The position numbers and the translations under genes are program-made. A DNA stretch of 64,000 nucleotides, from the NCBI RefSeq assembly GCF_015751895.1, contig NZ_JADOTZ010000001.1:1488001-1552000 (forward strand). The letters run 5' to 3'. Position 1 is the stretch's first letter. Each line of letters starts with the position of its first letter. This document shows, piece after piece, positions 43,297 through 52,287 of the stretch. The notes under the pieces were generated by a model. The model worked only from the letters and a program-made list of their open reading frames with translations, was not told where the DNA came from and made no database searches. Source of the stretch: Zhihengliuella flava (lineage in GTDB: Bacteria > Actinomycetota > Actinomycetes > Actinomycetales > Micrococcaceae).

Positions 43297-45044
43297 CAGG
43301 CGCTCTCCTCTGCGGACATCTGGGACTCGACGATCTCTTGGTACGTCGCATTCGTTTCCAACAACTCGGCGTGCGTGCCCCGGCCGACGATCGCCCCGTC
43401 GTCGAGCACCAGGATCTGGTCCGCCTCGGTAATGGTGGCCACACGCTGTGCCACCATCAGCACCGTCGCCTCCGAGACCTCGCGCCGCAGGGCCTGGCGC
43501 AGCCGGGCGTCGGTCGTGACGTCGAGGGCTGAGAAGGAGTCGTCAAAGAGGTAGACGGACGGGCGGGAGGCCAGCGCACGCGCGATGCACAGCCGCTGCC
43601 GCTGCCCGCCGGAGACGTTGGTTCCACCCTGGGAGATCGGCATCTCGAGGCCGCCGTCAGCCGCACGCACAAAGTCCTCCGCTTGGGCAATCCGCAGGGC
43701 CTCCCACAGCTCATCGTCACTGGCGTCCGGCGCACCGTAGCGCAGATTGGAGGCCACGGTTCCGGAGAACAGGTAGGGCCTCTGCGGGACCGCGGCCACG
43801 GCGGCAGCGAGCGCCTGCCGGTCCAGTTCCCGCACGTCGACGCCGTCGATCCGCACGCTGCCGGCTTGGGCGTCATACAGCCGAGGCACCAAGTTCAGGA
43901 GGGTCGATTTTCCGGCGCCCGTGGACCCGATGATCGCCGTCGTTTGTCCGGGCTCGGCGGTGAAGGTGACGTCCTTCAGGACGGGCTCCTCCGCCCCGGG
44001 ATATCCAAAGGTCACCCCGGCGAACTCGACCTTCCCGGTGACGACGCCGTCGCCCTGCGTGGGCAGCGCGGCGCCGCCGGCCGGGTCCGTGAGGGAGGGT
44101 TCGACGTCGAGGACCTCGCCGATGCGTTCCGCGCACACCATGGCTCGCGGCACCATCATGGCCATGAACGTGCCCATCATGACGGCCATGAGGATCTGCA
44201 GCAGGTACTGCAGGAACGCGGTCAGGGCGCCGGGTTGGATGTCGCCGGCCTCGACCCGATGCCCGCCGAACCACAACACCGCCGCCGTGGCGAGGTGCAG
44301 GATCAGGCTGATCAGCGGGAACATGAGCACAAAGTACTGACCGACTTTGACGCCCGTCTCCGTCAGCCGCTCATTGGCCTCGTCAAACCGCTGCGTCTCA
44401 TAGGGCTCGCGGACGAACGCGCGGACCACGCGGATGCCCGTGATCTGTTCCCGCAGCACCCCGTTAATCCCGTCGATGCGGTCCTGCATCGTCCGGAACA
44501 ACGGCATCAGCTTCACCACGAGGAAGCCGACGACCACGAGCAGAATGGGCACGGAGACCCACACCAGCCACGACAGGCCCGGATCCTCCTGGAGCGCCAT
44601 GATCACCCCACCGATGCACATGATGGGGGCGTTGATCATGAAATTCAGCCCCATGAGCACCAGCATTTGCACCTGCTGCACGTCGTTGGTGCCGCGGGTG
44701 ATGAGGGTCGGCGCGCCGAACTGGTTGACCTCCCGCGCAGAGAAGCGCGCCACGGAATGGAACACGCCCCGGCGCAGGTCCCGGCCGATAGCCATGGCCG
44801 TCTTGGCACCGAAGTAGACGGCGCCCACCGCCGTGATCACCTGCAGACCAGCGACGCCGAGCATGACGGCCCCGGTGGACCAGATGTAGTCGATGTCCCC
44901 GGTCACCACGCCGGTGTCGATGATGTCCGCATTGAGGCTGGGTAGATAGAGCGTGGCCATCGTGGTCGCCAGCTGCAGGGCGAACACGGCAAAAATCCAC
45001 CGCTTATAGGGCTTCGAGTACTGCGCGATGAGTCGCAGGAGCAT
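43296..45044 (-). CDS. heterodimeric ABC exporter, subunit with degenerate Walker B
   Basis: A 582-residue half-transporter with six helices and an ATPase with Walker A GSTGAGKST, the signature VSGGQRQR and Walker B VYLFDDSFSALD, in which the catalytic Glu is Asp. Together with the non-consensus signature of the partner this makes one degenerate ATP site, the usual pattern in asymmetric exporters. It is the first gene of the pair. No specific substrate can be read from the sequence. Confidence 0.88.
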   Translation of the reverse strand: MLLRLIAQYSKPYKRWIFAVFALQLATTMATLYLPSLNADIIDTGVVTGDIDYIWSTGAVMLGVAGLQVITAVGAVYFGAKTAMAIGRDLRRGVFHSVARFSAREVNQFGAPTLITRGTNDVQQVQMLVLMGLNFMINAPIMCIGGVIMALQEDPGLSWLVWVSVPILLVVVGFLVVKLMPLFRTMQDRIDGINGVLREQITGIRVVRAFVREPYETQRFDEANERLTETGVKVGQYFVLMFPLISLILHLATAAVLWFGGHRVEAGDIQPGALTAFLQYLLQILMAVMMGTFMAMMVPRAMVCAERIGEVLDVEPSLTDPAGGAALPTQGDGVVTGKVEFAGVTFGYPGAEEPVLKDVTFTAEPGQTTAIIGSTGAGKSTLLNLVPRLYDAQAGSVRIDGVDVRELDRQALAAAVAAVPQRPYLFSGTVASNLRYGAPDASDDELWEALRIAQAEDFVRAADGGLEMPISQGGTNVSGGQRQRLCIARALASRPSVYLFDDSFSALDVTTDARLRQALRREVSEATVLMVAQRVATITEADQILVLDDGAIVGRGTHAELLETNATYQEIVESQMSAEESA

Positions 45045-45154
45045 GGGGAGTCAGTCTTTCTACACGACGCCCCGGGCTGCTTGGTGTGGTGGGGCAACTG
45101 TGTACTTTAGCCCCGCGGTGCGTCGCCGGCATCCACCCCAAGGATGAACTGCCC

Positions 45155-45183
45155 TGTACTTAGGATCACATTATTCGTATCAT
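45155..45183 (+). promoter_or_regulatory. candidate peroxiredoxin promoter
   Basis: TGTACT (45155-45160), 17-base spacer, TATCAT (45178-45183). The -10 overlaps the first of two AllR-like boxes. The -35 match is weak. Confidence 0.3.
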
Positions 45184-45208
45184 GAAACTGCAATATCGCA
45201 TCATGAAA
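45173..45208. promoter_or_regulatory. direct repeats like the IclR/AllR boxes, upstream of the peroxiredoxin gene
   Basis: ATTCGTATCATGAAA (45173-45187) and TATCGCATCATGAAA (45194-45208) repeat with a 21-base period, two turns of the helix. Their core YATCATGRAA matches the palindrome TTCCATATCATGGAA in front of hyi (52060). Confidence 0.4.
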
Positions 45209-45226
45209 ATCTATCGAGGAGGATCG

Positions 45227-45700
45227 ATGGCAGATACGCCGCACCTCACCCCGGGCGACGCCGCCCCAGACTTCGCACTGCGGGCCACGGGCGGCACCAC
45301 CGTGGCGCTGGCCGACTACGCGGGCCGCCGCGTCGTCGTCTACTTCTACCCCCGCGCCGCCACGCCCGGCTGCACAACGGAGGCCTGCGACTTCCGCGAC
45401 AGCCTCTCGGCCCTCGCGGCCGCCGGGTACGACGTCGTCGGGGTCTCCCCCGACCCCGTGGCGGACCTCGAGGCGTTCGCCGCAGACCAGTCGCTCACGT
45501 TCCCACTGCTGTCCGATCCCGACTCCGCCGTCGCCCGCGCATACGGCGCCTACGGGGCCAAGGAACTCGGCGGCCAGCAGATCACGGGCGTCCTGCGCAG
45601 CACCGTGGTACTGGACGAAGATCACCGGGTGCAGCACGCGCAGTACCGCGTAGACGCCCAGGGGCACGTCGCCCAATTGCGCCGCACGTTAGGCGCCTGA
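45227..45700 (+). CDS. bcp: thioredoxin-dependent peroxiredoxin (BCP/PrxQ)
   Basis: Reduces hydrogen peroxide and organic peroxides in the cytoplasm using thioredoxin. The 157-residue protein has the peroxidatic cysteine in TPGCTTEAC (C49) with the resolving cysteine C54 five residues later, as in atypical 2-Cys PrxQ enzymes. AGGAGG lies just upstream of the ATG at 45227. It is convergent with the allantoinase gene and separated from it by a terminator. The boxes in its promoter suggest control together with purine breakdown, which makes peroxide at the uricase step. Confidence 0.9.
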   Translation: MADTPHLTPGDAAPDFALRATGGTTVALADYAGRRVVVYFYPRAATPGCTTEACDFRDSLSALAAAGYDVVGVSPDPVADLEAFAADQSLTFPLLSDPDSAVARAYGAYGAKELGGQQITGVLRSTVVLDEDHRVQHAQYRVDAQGHVAQLRRTLGA

Positions 45701-45726
45701 CCGCCCCCGGGCGAGGGCACCCAACG

Positions 45727-45770
45727 GAGCGGGGGCGCATCCTGTGTGGTCACAGGTGGCGCCCCCGCTC
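45727..45770. terminator. bidirectional terminator
   Basis: GAGCGGGGGCGC pairs with GCGCCCCCGCTC, and inside this CCTGTG pairs with CACAGG around a TGGT loop. It lies between the convergent bcp and allantoinase genes. Confidence 0.8.
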
Positions 45771-45798
45771 TCTGCCCGAGTCACCGGAAACGGCCCGG

Positions 45799-47181
45799 CT
45801 AGGCCTCCCCGCGGCGGAGCAGGCGCCCGCGCGGCGTCTGGAAGTCCACTTGGCCGCCGCGCACCCACGTGCCACTGACCTCACCGGCCAGCTCACGCCC
45901 GTCGTACGGAGAGATCTGGTTGCGGTGGTGCAGGCGCGTGACATCGATGGTCTGCGTGGCCTCGGGCGAGAACACGGCGAAGTCGGCGTCCGCTCCCACC
46001 TCGATCTTGCCTTTGCGCTCGAGCCCGGCGAACTGGGCCGGGTGGGAGGACATCCACTCGAGAACGCGCTCCAGGGTGATCCCGCGCTTCTTCGCTTCGG
46101 TCCAGATCAGGGACAGGCCCAACTGCAGGGAGGCCACGCCGCCCCACGCGGTGCCGAAGTCACCGGTCTGCACGTGCTTGAGGTCCACGGTGGACGGGGA
46201 GTGGTCGGAGACGATGAAGTCGATCGTCCCGTCCTCCAGGCCCTGCCACAGCAGCTCCCGGTTGGCCTCCTCACGAATCGGCGGGCAGCACTTGAACGCG
46301 GTGCCTCCAGCCGGGATCTCCTCCGCGAGCAGCGTCAGGTAGTGCGGGCAGGTCTCCACCGTCAGGCGGACGCCGTCGCGCTTGGCCTCCGCGATCATCG
46401 GCAGCGCATCGGAGGAGGAGAGGTGCAGGATGTGGGCGCGAGCCCCGGTGCGGCGTGCCCGCTCAATCACCTCGGCGATCGCGATGTTCTCCGCCGAGCG
46501 CGGGCGCGAGGCGAGGAAACGGTCGTACTCACGGCCCTCGGCGGGCGGGGCGCCGTCGATCGTGGAGGCGTCCTCAGCGTGAACAATCATCATCGAGCCG
46601 ATCTCCGCCAGCTCGGCCAGATCCCGTTCCATCTCATCGGGTGACAGCGGAGGGAACTCGTCCACCCCGGAGTGCAGCAGGAAGCACTTGAAGCCGAAGA
46701 CGCCCTCCTCATGCAGGCGGCGTAGCTCCGCGGTGTTGCCCGGAACGGCCCCGCCCCAGAAGCCCACGTCGATGTGGGCCTGAGGTCCGGCCACCGCCCG
46801 CTTCTCCTCCAGCGCCGGCACGTCCACGGTGGGCGGAATGGAGTTCAACGGCATGTCGATCAGCGTGGTGACGCCACCGGCCGCGGCGGCTCGGGTGGCC
46901 GAATCGAAGCCCTCCCACTCGGTGCGTCCCGGCTCGTTCACGTGCACGTGAGTGTCCACGAGGCCGGGAATCAGGACCTGCTCGGCCCCCACATCGAGCG
47001 TCTCGGCCCCGGGCAGCTGGGCGCCGGCGGGTTCGACGGCGGCAAAGCGCCCGTCGCGGATGCCCACCTCACCGGCCACGGTGCCGTGCGGTGTCACGAT
47101 CCTCTCGGCCCGAATCACCAGATCAAACATGGTCTGGCCCGCTGCGGCGGGCGGCGCTGCGGCGCCGGTCTCGATGCTCAA
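45799..47181 (-). CDS. allB: allantoinase
   Basis: Hydrolyses the ring of allantoin to allantoate. The 460-residue amidohydrolase has the metal ligands in [10 protein letters not shown], the carboxylated lysine in [10 protein letters not shown] and the aspartate in DHSPST. I chose the TTG at 47181 because AAAGGAG lies eight bases before it; the ATG at 47130 would give a shorter N-terminus but has no ribosome site. It is the last gene of hyi-glxR-gcl-glxK-allB. The 95 bases before it contain TGATCTATCATGCGA, which resembles the AllR boxes. Confidence 0.92.
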   Translation of the reverse strand: MSIETGAAAPPAAAGQTMFDLVIRAERIVTPHGTVAGEVGIRDGRFAAVEPAGAQLPGAETLDVGAEQVLIPGLVDTHVHVNEPGRTEWEGFDSATRAAAAGGVTTLIDMPLNSIPPTVDVPALEEKRAVAGPQAHIDVGFWGGAVPGNTAELRRLHEEGVFGFKCFLLHSGVDEFPPLSPDEMERDLAELAEIGSMMIVHAEDASTIDGAPPAEGREYDRFLASRPRSAENIAIAEVIERARRTGARAHILHLSSSDALPMIAEAKRDGVRLTVETCPHYLTLLAEEIPAGGTAFKCCPPIREEANRELLWQGLEDGTIDFIVSDHSPSTVDLKHVQTGDFGTAWGGVASLQLGLSLIWTEAKKRGITLERVLEWMSSHPAQFAGLERKGKIEVGADADFAVFSPEATQTIDVTRLHHRNQISPYDGRELAGEVSGTWVRGGQVDFQTPRGRLLRRGEA

Positions 47182-47276
47182 GGCTGTCTCCTTTGTTTCG
47201 CGGCCCCGTGGGGCCTGTGATCTATCATGCGAGTTCGCGCGAGCGCGCTCAATCTGAACCGGCTCCGCGGGACGGA

Positions 47277-48437
47277 TTAGGGGTGCAATGCGGGCAGGGG
47301 CTCGCGGTCACCGGCGGCGATCTGCGCGCCGATCCTCCGGCCGAGCTCCCGCAGCAGCGGGGCCGGATTGGCCAAGCACGCGGCGACGTCCGGCTCCACG
47401 TCCGTGAGGGCCAGCGCAGCGGTGATACCGGCCGCCGTCAGTGCCTGCGCGTCGAGATCGCGCCGCCCGCACACGGCATAGACGGGCAGACCCCGCGCGG
47501 CCGCGGCGGCCGCGACGCCAGCGGGGGCCTTGCCCTCCAGCGTCTGGGCGTCGAGGCGCCCCTCGCCGGTGATGACGACGTCGGCCGCGGCGAGCGCCGC
47601 GTCGAACCCGGTCAGCTCCATGACCACCTCGATCCCGCGGCGACGCGTGGCGGACAAGAGCGCCAGGGCGGCGAAACCGACGCCGCCCGCACTGCCCGCC
47701 CCCGGAGCCTTAGCTGCGGCCGCCGGCTCCGGTCCGGCCACCCGCTCCAACACGTCGACCAGGCGCGCCAGCCCGGATTCGAGCACGCGCACATCCTCGG
47801 GGCTCGCGCCCTTCTGAGGACCGAACACGGCGGCCGCGCCGCGCGCGCCGAGCAGCGGGTTATCCACGTCGCTGGCGAGGACGACCTCCGTCCCCTCCAA
47901 CCGCGGGTCGAGCCCGGAGACGTCAACGCACGCTAAATCGTTGAGCGCGGCGCCGCCGTCGGGCAGTACACGGCCACGGGCGTCCAGCAGGCGTACGCCG
48001 AGGGCGCTCAGCAGACCCGCTCCGCCGTCCGTACAAGCGCTGCCGCCGACGCCGAGAATGATGCGGCGGGCGCCGGCATCGAGCGCAGCGCCGATGAGCT
48101 CGCCCGTCCCCCGGCTGGTCGCCGCCCCGGCGTCCCGCGCCTTGGCGGGCACCAGGTCCAGCCCCGAGGCGGCGGCCAGCTCCACGACGGCGGTATGTCC
48201 CGACACCGCGAAGCTGGCCTCCACCGTGGCGGAAAGTGGCCCGGTGACGGCGCGACTCACCGCGCGGTATCCGGCGCTGAGCGCAGCCGCCACGGTTCCC
48301 TCACCGCCGTCGGCCACCGGAACAGCGGTGGTCCGCGCCTGCGGCAGGCTCTCCTGCAGGCCGGAGGCCACCGCGGCGGCGACGTCGGCCGCGGCGAGGG
48401 TGCCCTTGAACTTGTCCGGGGCGATGAGCACGTCCAC
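47277..48437 (-). CDS. glxK: glycerate kinase (GarK/GlxK family)
   Basis: Phosphorylates D-glycerate (usually to 2-phosphoglycerate) and so ends the glyoxylate-to-glycolysis route. The 386-residue protein has the type I glycerate kinase N-terminus [16 protein letters not shown] and the glycine-rich [13 protein letters not shown] near residue 130. It follows gcl after eight bases and precedes allB. Confidence 0.92.
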   Translation of the reverse strand: MDVLIAPDKFKGTLAAADVAAAVASGLQESLPQARTTAVPVADGGEGTVAAALSAGYRAVSRAVTGPLSATVEASFAVSGHTAVVELAAASGLDLVPAKARDAGAATSRGTGELIGAALDAGARRIILGVGGSACTDGGAGLLSALGVRLLDARGRVLPDGGAALNDLACVDVSGLDPRLEGTEVVLASDVDNPLLGARGAAAVFGPQKGASPEDVRVLESGLARLVDVLERVAGPEPAAAAKAPGAGSAGGVGFAALALLSATRRRGIEVVMELTGFDAALAAADVVITGEGRLDAQTLEGKAPAGVAAAAAARGLPVYAVCGRRDLDAQALTAAGITAALALTDVEPDVAACLANPAPLLRELGRRIGAQIAAGDREPLPALHP

Positions 48438-48445
48438 GGCAGGCC

Positions 48446-50260
48446 TCAGACGCCCGCGCCGACGGGTTCGGCCGTCGCATCCTGGGCCGCGGCCAGCGGG
48501 ACCAACGCGGTCGGGGCGTCCTCGGCCGAACCGGCCAATTCCTCGAACTCGTTGACGGCGTCCAAGCTGGCGCCCATGGAAATGTTGGTGACGCGCTCCA
48601 GAATGACCTCAACCACCACGGGCACCTGATGCTCCTCCGCCAGTCGGCCAGCCTCCGCGAAGCCCTCGGCCAGCCGGGCCGGGTCCTCAACGCGGACGGC
48701 CTTGCAGCCTAGGCCCTCGGCAACCTTCACGTGATCGACGCCGTAGCCATTGGTCTCCGGGGAGTTGATGTTCTCGAACGCCAGAGACACGTGGTAATCC
48801 ATCTCAAACGCGCGCTGGGACTGGCGGATGAGCCCCAGGTAGGAGTTGTTGACCACCACGTGGATGTACGGCAGCTTGAACTGCGCGCCGACGGCCAGCT
48901 CCTCGATCATGAACTGGAAATCGTAGTCACCAGACAAGGCGACCACGCGCTGGTTTGGCTTGCCGCGGACCACGCCCAGGGCGGCGGGTCCGGTCCACCC
49001 CAAGGGTCCGGCCTGGCCGGCGTTGATCCACTGACGCGGGCCAAACACGTGCAGCATCTGCGCCCCGGCGATCTGGGACAGGCCGATGGTGGAGACATAC
49101 GTGGTGTCCTGGCCGAAGGCGGCGTTCATCTCTTGGTAGACGCGCTGCGGCTTGATCGGGATGTTCTCGAAGTTCGTCTTACGGTGCCCGGTGCCCTTGC
49201 GGGCCGTGCACTCGTCCGCCCACGCGCCGTACTGCGGCAGCGTCCCGTCGGCCTTGCGCTGCTTGGCGGCGGCCAGCAGTTGCTCCAGGGCGGCCCCGGC
49301 ATCGGAAACGATCCCCAGATCCGGGCTGAAGACGCGCCCGATCTGCGTCGGCTCAATGTCTACGTGCACAAAGGTGCGGCCCCGCCGGTAGGTCTCCAAA
49401 TCGCCGGTATGGCGGTTGGCCCAGCGGTTGCCGATCCCGAGGACAAAGTCAGAGGCCAGGAACGTGTCATTGCCATACTTGGTGTGCGTCTGAATGCCCA
49501 CCATGCCGGCCTGCAGGCGGTGATCGTCGGCGATGGCGCCCCATCCCATGAGGGTCGGGGAGACGGGGAGGTTCAGCTCTTCGGCCAGCTCCACCAGCAG
49601 CTCGGACGCGTTGGCATTGATCACGCCGCCGCCAGCGATCAGCAGCGGGCGTTTCGCCTGGACCAGCAGGTCGAGGATCTTCTCCGCCTGGGCGCGCGTG
49701 GCCTGCGGGCGCAGGGGCGGCAGCGGCTCGTAGGCGTCGATGTCGAACTCGATCTCGGCCAACTGCACGTTCAGCGGCAGGTCCAGCAGCACCGGCCCTG
49801 GCCGGGAGGAGCGCATGACCTGGAAGGCCTTCGCGAACGTGCCGGGGACCAACCCTGGTTCCAGGATGGTGGAGGCGAACTTCGTCACGGGCTTGGCGAT
49901 CGACTCGATGTCCACCGCTTGGAAGTCCTCCTTGTGCAGCACGGAGGTGGGCGCCTGCCCGGTGATGCACAGCATGGGGATCGAGTCGGCGATCGCCGCG
50001 TAGAGCCCGGTGATCATGTCCGTCCCGGCCGGCCCGGACGTGCCGATGCAGACGCCGATCCCGCCGGTGGCCCGGGAGTAGCCGTCCGCTGCGTGGGAGG
50101 CACCCTCGACGTGACGGTGCAGGGTGTGGCGGATGCCGCCGTGGGCCTTCATGGCCGAATACAGAGGGTTGATCGCGGCGCCAGGCAGCCCGAAGGCCTC
50201 GGTGGCGCCCTCCTTTTCCAGAATCAGGGTGATGGCGTCTACTGCGCGCATGCGGGTCAT
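48446..50260 (-). CDS. gcl: glyoxylate carboligase (tartronate-semialdehyde synthase)
   Basis: Joins two glyoxylates to tartronate semialdehyde and CO2, using thiamine diphosphate and FAD. The 604-residue protein shows the diagnostic change of this enzyme: V51 in RHVEGA, where nearly all other ThDP enzymes have the catalytic glutamate. The ThDP motif is [15 protein letters not shown]...[16 protein letters not shown] precedes the ATG. It lies between glxR and glycerate kinase in the glyoxylate operon. Confidence 0.95.
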   Translation of the reverse strand: MTRMRAVDAITLILEKEGATEAFGLPGAAINPLYSAMKAHGGIRHTLHRHVEGASHAADGYSRATGGIGVCIGTSGPAGTDMITGLYAAIADSIPMLCITGQAPTSVLHKEDFQAVDIESIAKPVTKFASTILEPGLVPGTFAKAFQVMRSSRPGPVLLDLPLNVQLAEIEFDIDAYEPLPPLRPQATRAQAEKILDLLVQAKRPLLIAGGGVINANASELLVELAEELNLPVSPTLMGWGAIADDHRLQAGMVGIQTHTKYGNDTFLASDFVLGIGNRWANRHTGDLETYRRGRTFVHVDIEPTQIGRVFSPDLGIVSDAGAALEQLLAAAKQRKADGTLPQYGAWADECTARKGTGHRKTNFENIPIKPQRVYQEMNAAFGQDTTYVSTIGLSQIAGAQMLHVFGPRQWINAGQAGPLGWTGPAALGVVRGKPNQRVVALSGDYDFQFMIEELAVGAQFKLPYIHVVVNNSYLGLIRQSQRAFEMDYHVSLAFENINSPETNGYGVDHVKVAEGLGCKAVRVEDPARLAEGFAEAGRLAEEHQVPVVVEVILERVTNISMGASLDAVNEFEELAGSAEDAPTALVPLAAAQDATAEPVGAGV

Positions 50261-50297
50261 GGTGTGCTCCTTGCTACGGGGTGGACCGGCCGGCCCA

Positions 50298-51218
50298 TCA
50301 GGCGGTGGTCGGCGTCGGTTCGGTGCTGGCGTCTGCCGCGAGGGTGCCGCCGCTGCGCTGCACGCCGCGGAACAGGCCGGAGTGGTCCAGTCCGCCGTCG
50401 CCCGTGGCGACGGTGGAGGCCACCAGTTGCGCCACTAGTGACCCGAGGGGCAGGACGACGCCGGCCTCGCGGGCCGCGGAGGTCACGATTCCCATGTCCT
50501 TGTGATGCAGGGCCAAGCGGAATCCCGGAGTAAAGTCTCGGTCCAGAATCTTCTGCCCCTTCTGGTCGAGGACCTTGGAACCGGCGAGCCCGCCGCCGAG
50601 GACGGACAGGGCGGCGGCGGTGTCCACGCCGTACGCCTCGAGGAAAGCCACGCCCTCGGAGAGGGCCTGGATGTTCGCGGCCACGATCAGCTGGTTGGCC
50701 GCTTTCACGGTCTGCCCGGAGCCGGCTGGGCCCACGTGGACGATCGTCTTGCCGACGCCGGCGAAGACCTCGGCGGCGGCGTCAAAGTCCTCCCGCTCGC
50801 CGCCGACCATAATGGACAACACGCCGTCCACGGCCCCGGCCTCGCCACCAGACACCGGGGCGTCGAGCGGCCGCAGGCCCGCGGCGCGGGCCTCTTCGGC
50901 CAAGCGCACGGCCACGTCGGGGCGGATCGTGGAGTTGTCGATCCACAGCGCACCCTCCTTGGCGTTCGCAAAGACCCCGTTCTCCCCCGTGACCACGGCC
51001 TCCACGTCTGGGGAGTCCGGGACCATGGTGATGACGACGTCGGCGTCGGCGACGGCCTCACGGATGTTCGCGGCGGCGCGTCCGCCGGCTTGCTCCAGCT
51101 CGGCGGCCTTGCCCGGGCTGCGGTTGTAGCCGGTGACGGCGAAGCCCGCGGAGACCAGGTTCTTGGCCATGGGCAGCCCCATGATGCCGAGTCCGATGAA
51201 GGCGATGTTCTTGCTCAT
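50298..51218 (-). CDS. glxR: 2-hydroxy-3-oxopropionate (tartronate semialdehyde) reductase
   Basis: Reduces tartronate semialdehyde from Gcl to D-glycerate. The 306-residue beta-hydroxyacid dehydrogenase has the nucleotide loop [10 protein letters not shown] (residues 9-18), the substrate motif DAPVSGG (119-125) and the catalytic lysine K172 in [11 protein letters not shown]. It is the middle gene of hyi-glxR-gcl. Confidence 0.94.
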   Translation of the reverse strand: MSKNIAFIGLGIMGLPMAKNLVSAGFAVTGYNRSPGKAAELEQAGGRAAANIREAVADADVVITMVPDSPDVEAVVTGENGVFANAKEGALWIDNSTIRPDVAVRLAEEARAAGLRPLDAPVSGGEAGAVDGVLSIMVGGEREDFDAAAEVFAGVGKTIVHVGPAGSGQTVKAANQLIVAANIQALSEGVAFLEAYGVDTAAALSVLGGGLAGSKVLDQKGQKILDRDFTPGFRLALHHKDMGIVTSAAREAGVVLPLGSLVAQLVASTVATGDGGLDHSGLFRGVQRSGGTLAADASTEPTPTTA

Positions 51219-51248
51219 GTGATGCTCCTAAAGAAATCGAGGGGTAGC

Positions 51249-52040
51249 TCAGGCGGGCTGGCGGATGAGCCAGCCGAAGGCGTCGTCGTGGGCGGCCTTG
51301 TACTCCAGGCCAATGGGGCCGGAGTAGCCCAGCTCGCGGCTGCGGGTCACCCACTCCCCCAGCGGTAGCTCGCCGGTGCCGGGTGCGCCGCGGCCCGGGT
51401 TATCGGCGATCTGAATGTGACCAAACTGGTGAGCATGCTGCTCAATCACGGCGGCCACGTCTTCACCGTTGACGGCCAGGTGGTAGAAGTCCGCGAGCAG
51501 TTGGACGTTGTCCACCCCGGCCGCGCGCGTGGCGGAGATGATCTCCAGCGCGTGCTGCGCCGTCTTGACCGGGTAGGCCTCGGTGCCGGAGACCGGCTCG
51601 AGAAGGACCGTGCCGCCGATGCGGCCGACGCCGCGAGCCGCGGCGACGAGGTTGTCCAGCCCGAGCGCGTCCTGAGCGGCGGGGTCCTGACCGTCCTGAC
51701 GGTTTCCGTACAGCGCGTTAAAGTGGCGGCACCCCGTGGCCTCGCCGATGCCGGCGACCACGTCGACGTTGTCCCGGAACTCAACGTCGCGGCCGATCCA
51801 GGACACGAGTCCCCGGTCCCCGCCCGGCATGTCTCCAGCCAGGAAGTTCAGCCCGGTCAGCCGCACCCCGGCATCGTCCAGGGCTCCGATGAAGCGGTCG
51901 ACGTCGACGTCGGCGGGGACCGCCTCCGCGAAGGGCCACCAAAACTCCACCTGGTCGAATCCCGCGGCCTTCGCGGCGGCGGGGCGCTCCAAGAGCGGAA
52001 GCTCCGTCAGCAGAATCGAGCAGTTCACGGTGTAGGACAT
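51249..52040 (-). CDS. hyi: hydroxypyruvate isomerase
   Basis: Interconverts hydroxypyruvate and tartronate semialdehyde. The 263-residue TIM-barrel protein begins YTVNCSILLTELPLLERP and has the acidic/histidine ligands of the Hyi/xylose isomerase-like family (LLEPVSG, LLADFYHLAVNGED, HIQIADNPGRGAPGTGE). The ATG at 52040 has AAGGAGG upstream; the frame extends to 52070 but would then enter the operator. It is the first gene of the glyoxylate operon, divergent from the NCS1 gene. Confidence 0.92.
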   Translation of the reverse strand: MSYTVNCSILLTELPLLERPAAAKAAGFDQVEFWWPFAEAVPADVDVDRFIGALDDAGVRLTGLNFLAGDMPGGDRGLVSWIGRDVEFRDNVDVVAGIGEATGCRHFNALYGNRQDGQDPAAQDALGLDNLVAAARGVGRIGGTVLLEPVSGTEAYPVKTAQHALEIISATRAAGVDNVQLLADFYHLAVNGEDVAAVIEQHAHQFGHIQIADNPGRGAPGTGELPLGEWVTRSRELGYSGPIGLEYKAAHDDAFGWLIRQPA

Positions 52041-52059
52041 CGCACCCTCCTTGAGAGAT

Positions 52060-52074
52060 TTCCATATCATGGAA
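52060..52074. promoter_or_regulatory. palindromic box in the hyi leader (IclR/AllR candidate)
   Basis: TTCCAT-ATC-ATGGAA is a perfect palindrome with a 3-base centre, between the hyi promoter and its ribosome site. Related sequences occur at the pucI, malic enzyme and peroxiredoxin promoters. Confidence 0.55.
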
Positions 52075-52095
52075 GCAAGTTATTGCTTTATGAGA

Positions 52096-52125
52096 ACTTT
52101 AGAAGTGGTCCGCATCACCTGTCAA
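52096..52125 (-). promoter_or_regulatory. hyi-glxR-gcl-glxK-allB promoter
   Basis: On the minus strand TTGACA (52125-52120), 18-base spacer, TAAAGT (52101-52096). The spacer holds GGTGATGCGG, which also occurs in the spacer of the divergent pucI promoter. Confidence 0.6.
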
Positions 52126-52157
52126 GCACTTTGCCTTCTCGCATGACGACCGAAACT

Positions 52158-52172
52158 TGTCGCGATGCGAAA
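52158..52172. promoter_or_regulatory. AllR-like box upstream of the pucI promoter
   Basis: TGTCGCGATGCGAAA shares the right half ATGCGAAA with the box at 52233 and lies just upstream of the -35 of pucI. Confidence 0.35.
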
Positions 52173-52177
52173 AACTC

Positions 52178-52206
52178 TTGACACCTCCTCTGTGATGCGG
52201 ATTACT
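52178..52206 (+). promoter_or_regulatory. pucI promoter
   Basis: TTGACA (52178-52183), 17-base spacer with TGTGATGCGG, then ATTACT (52201-52206). The box TTCCATAATGCGAAA follows downstream. Confidence 0.5.
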
Positions 52207-52232
52207 TAACACCGCCACATCTGGAATCTTCA

Positions 52233-52247
52233 TTCCATAATGCGAAA
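52233..52247. promoter_or_regulatory. AllR-like box downstream of the pucI promoter
   Basis: TTCCATAATGCGAAA: half-sites TTCCAT and ATGCGAAA around one base. It is the best match to the box in the malic enzyme promoter (minus strand TTCCATAATACAGAT). Confidence 0.5.
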
Positions 52248-52287
52248 ACTTTCCTGCCGCATCGCGGCCTGATCAGAAGGGCTTGCT

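Noticed and set aside
48731-50533. Plus-strand open frame of 600 codons
   Set aside because: Antisense to the well-supported gcl gene, and the translation has no family features.
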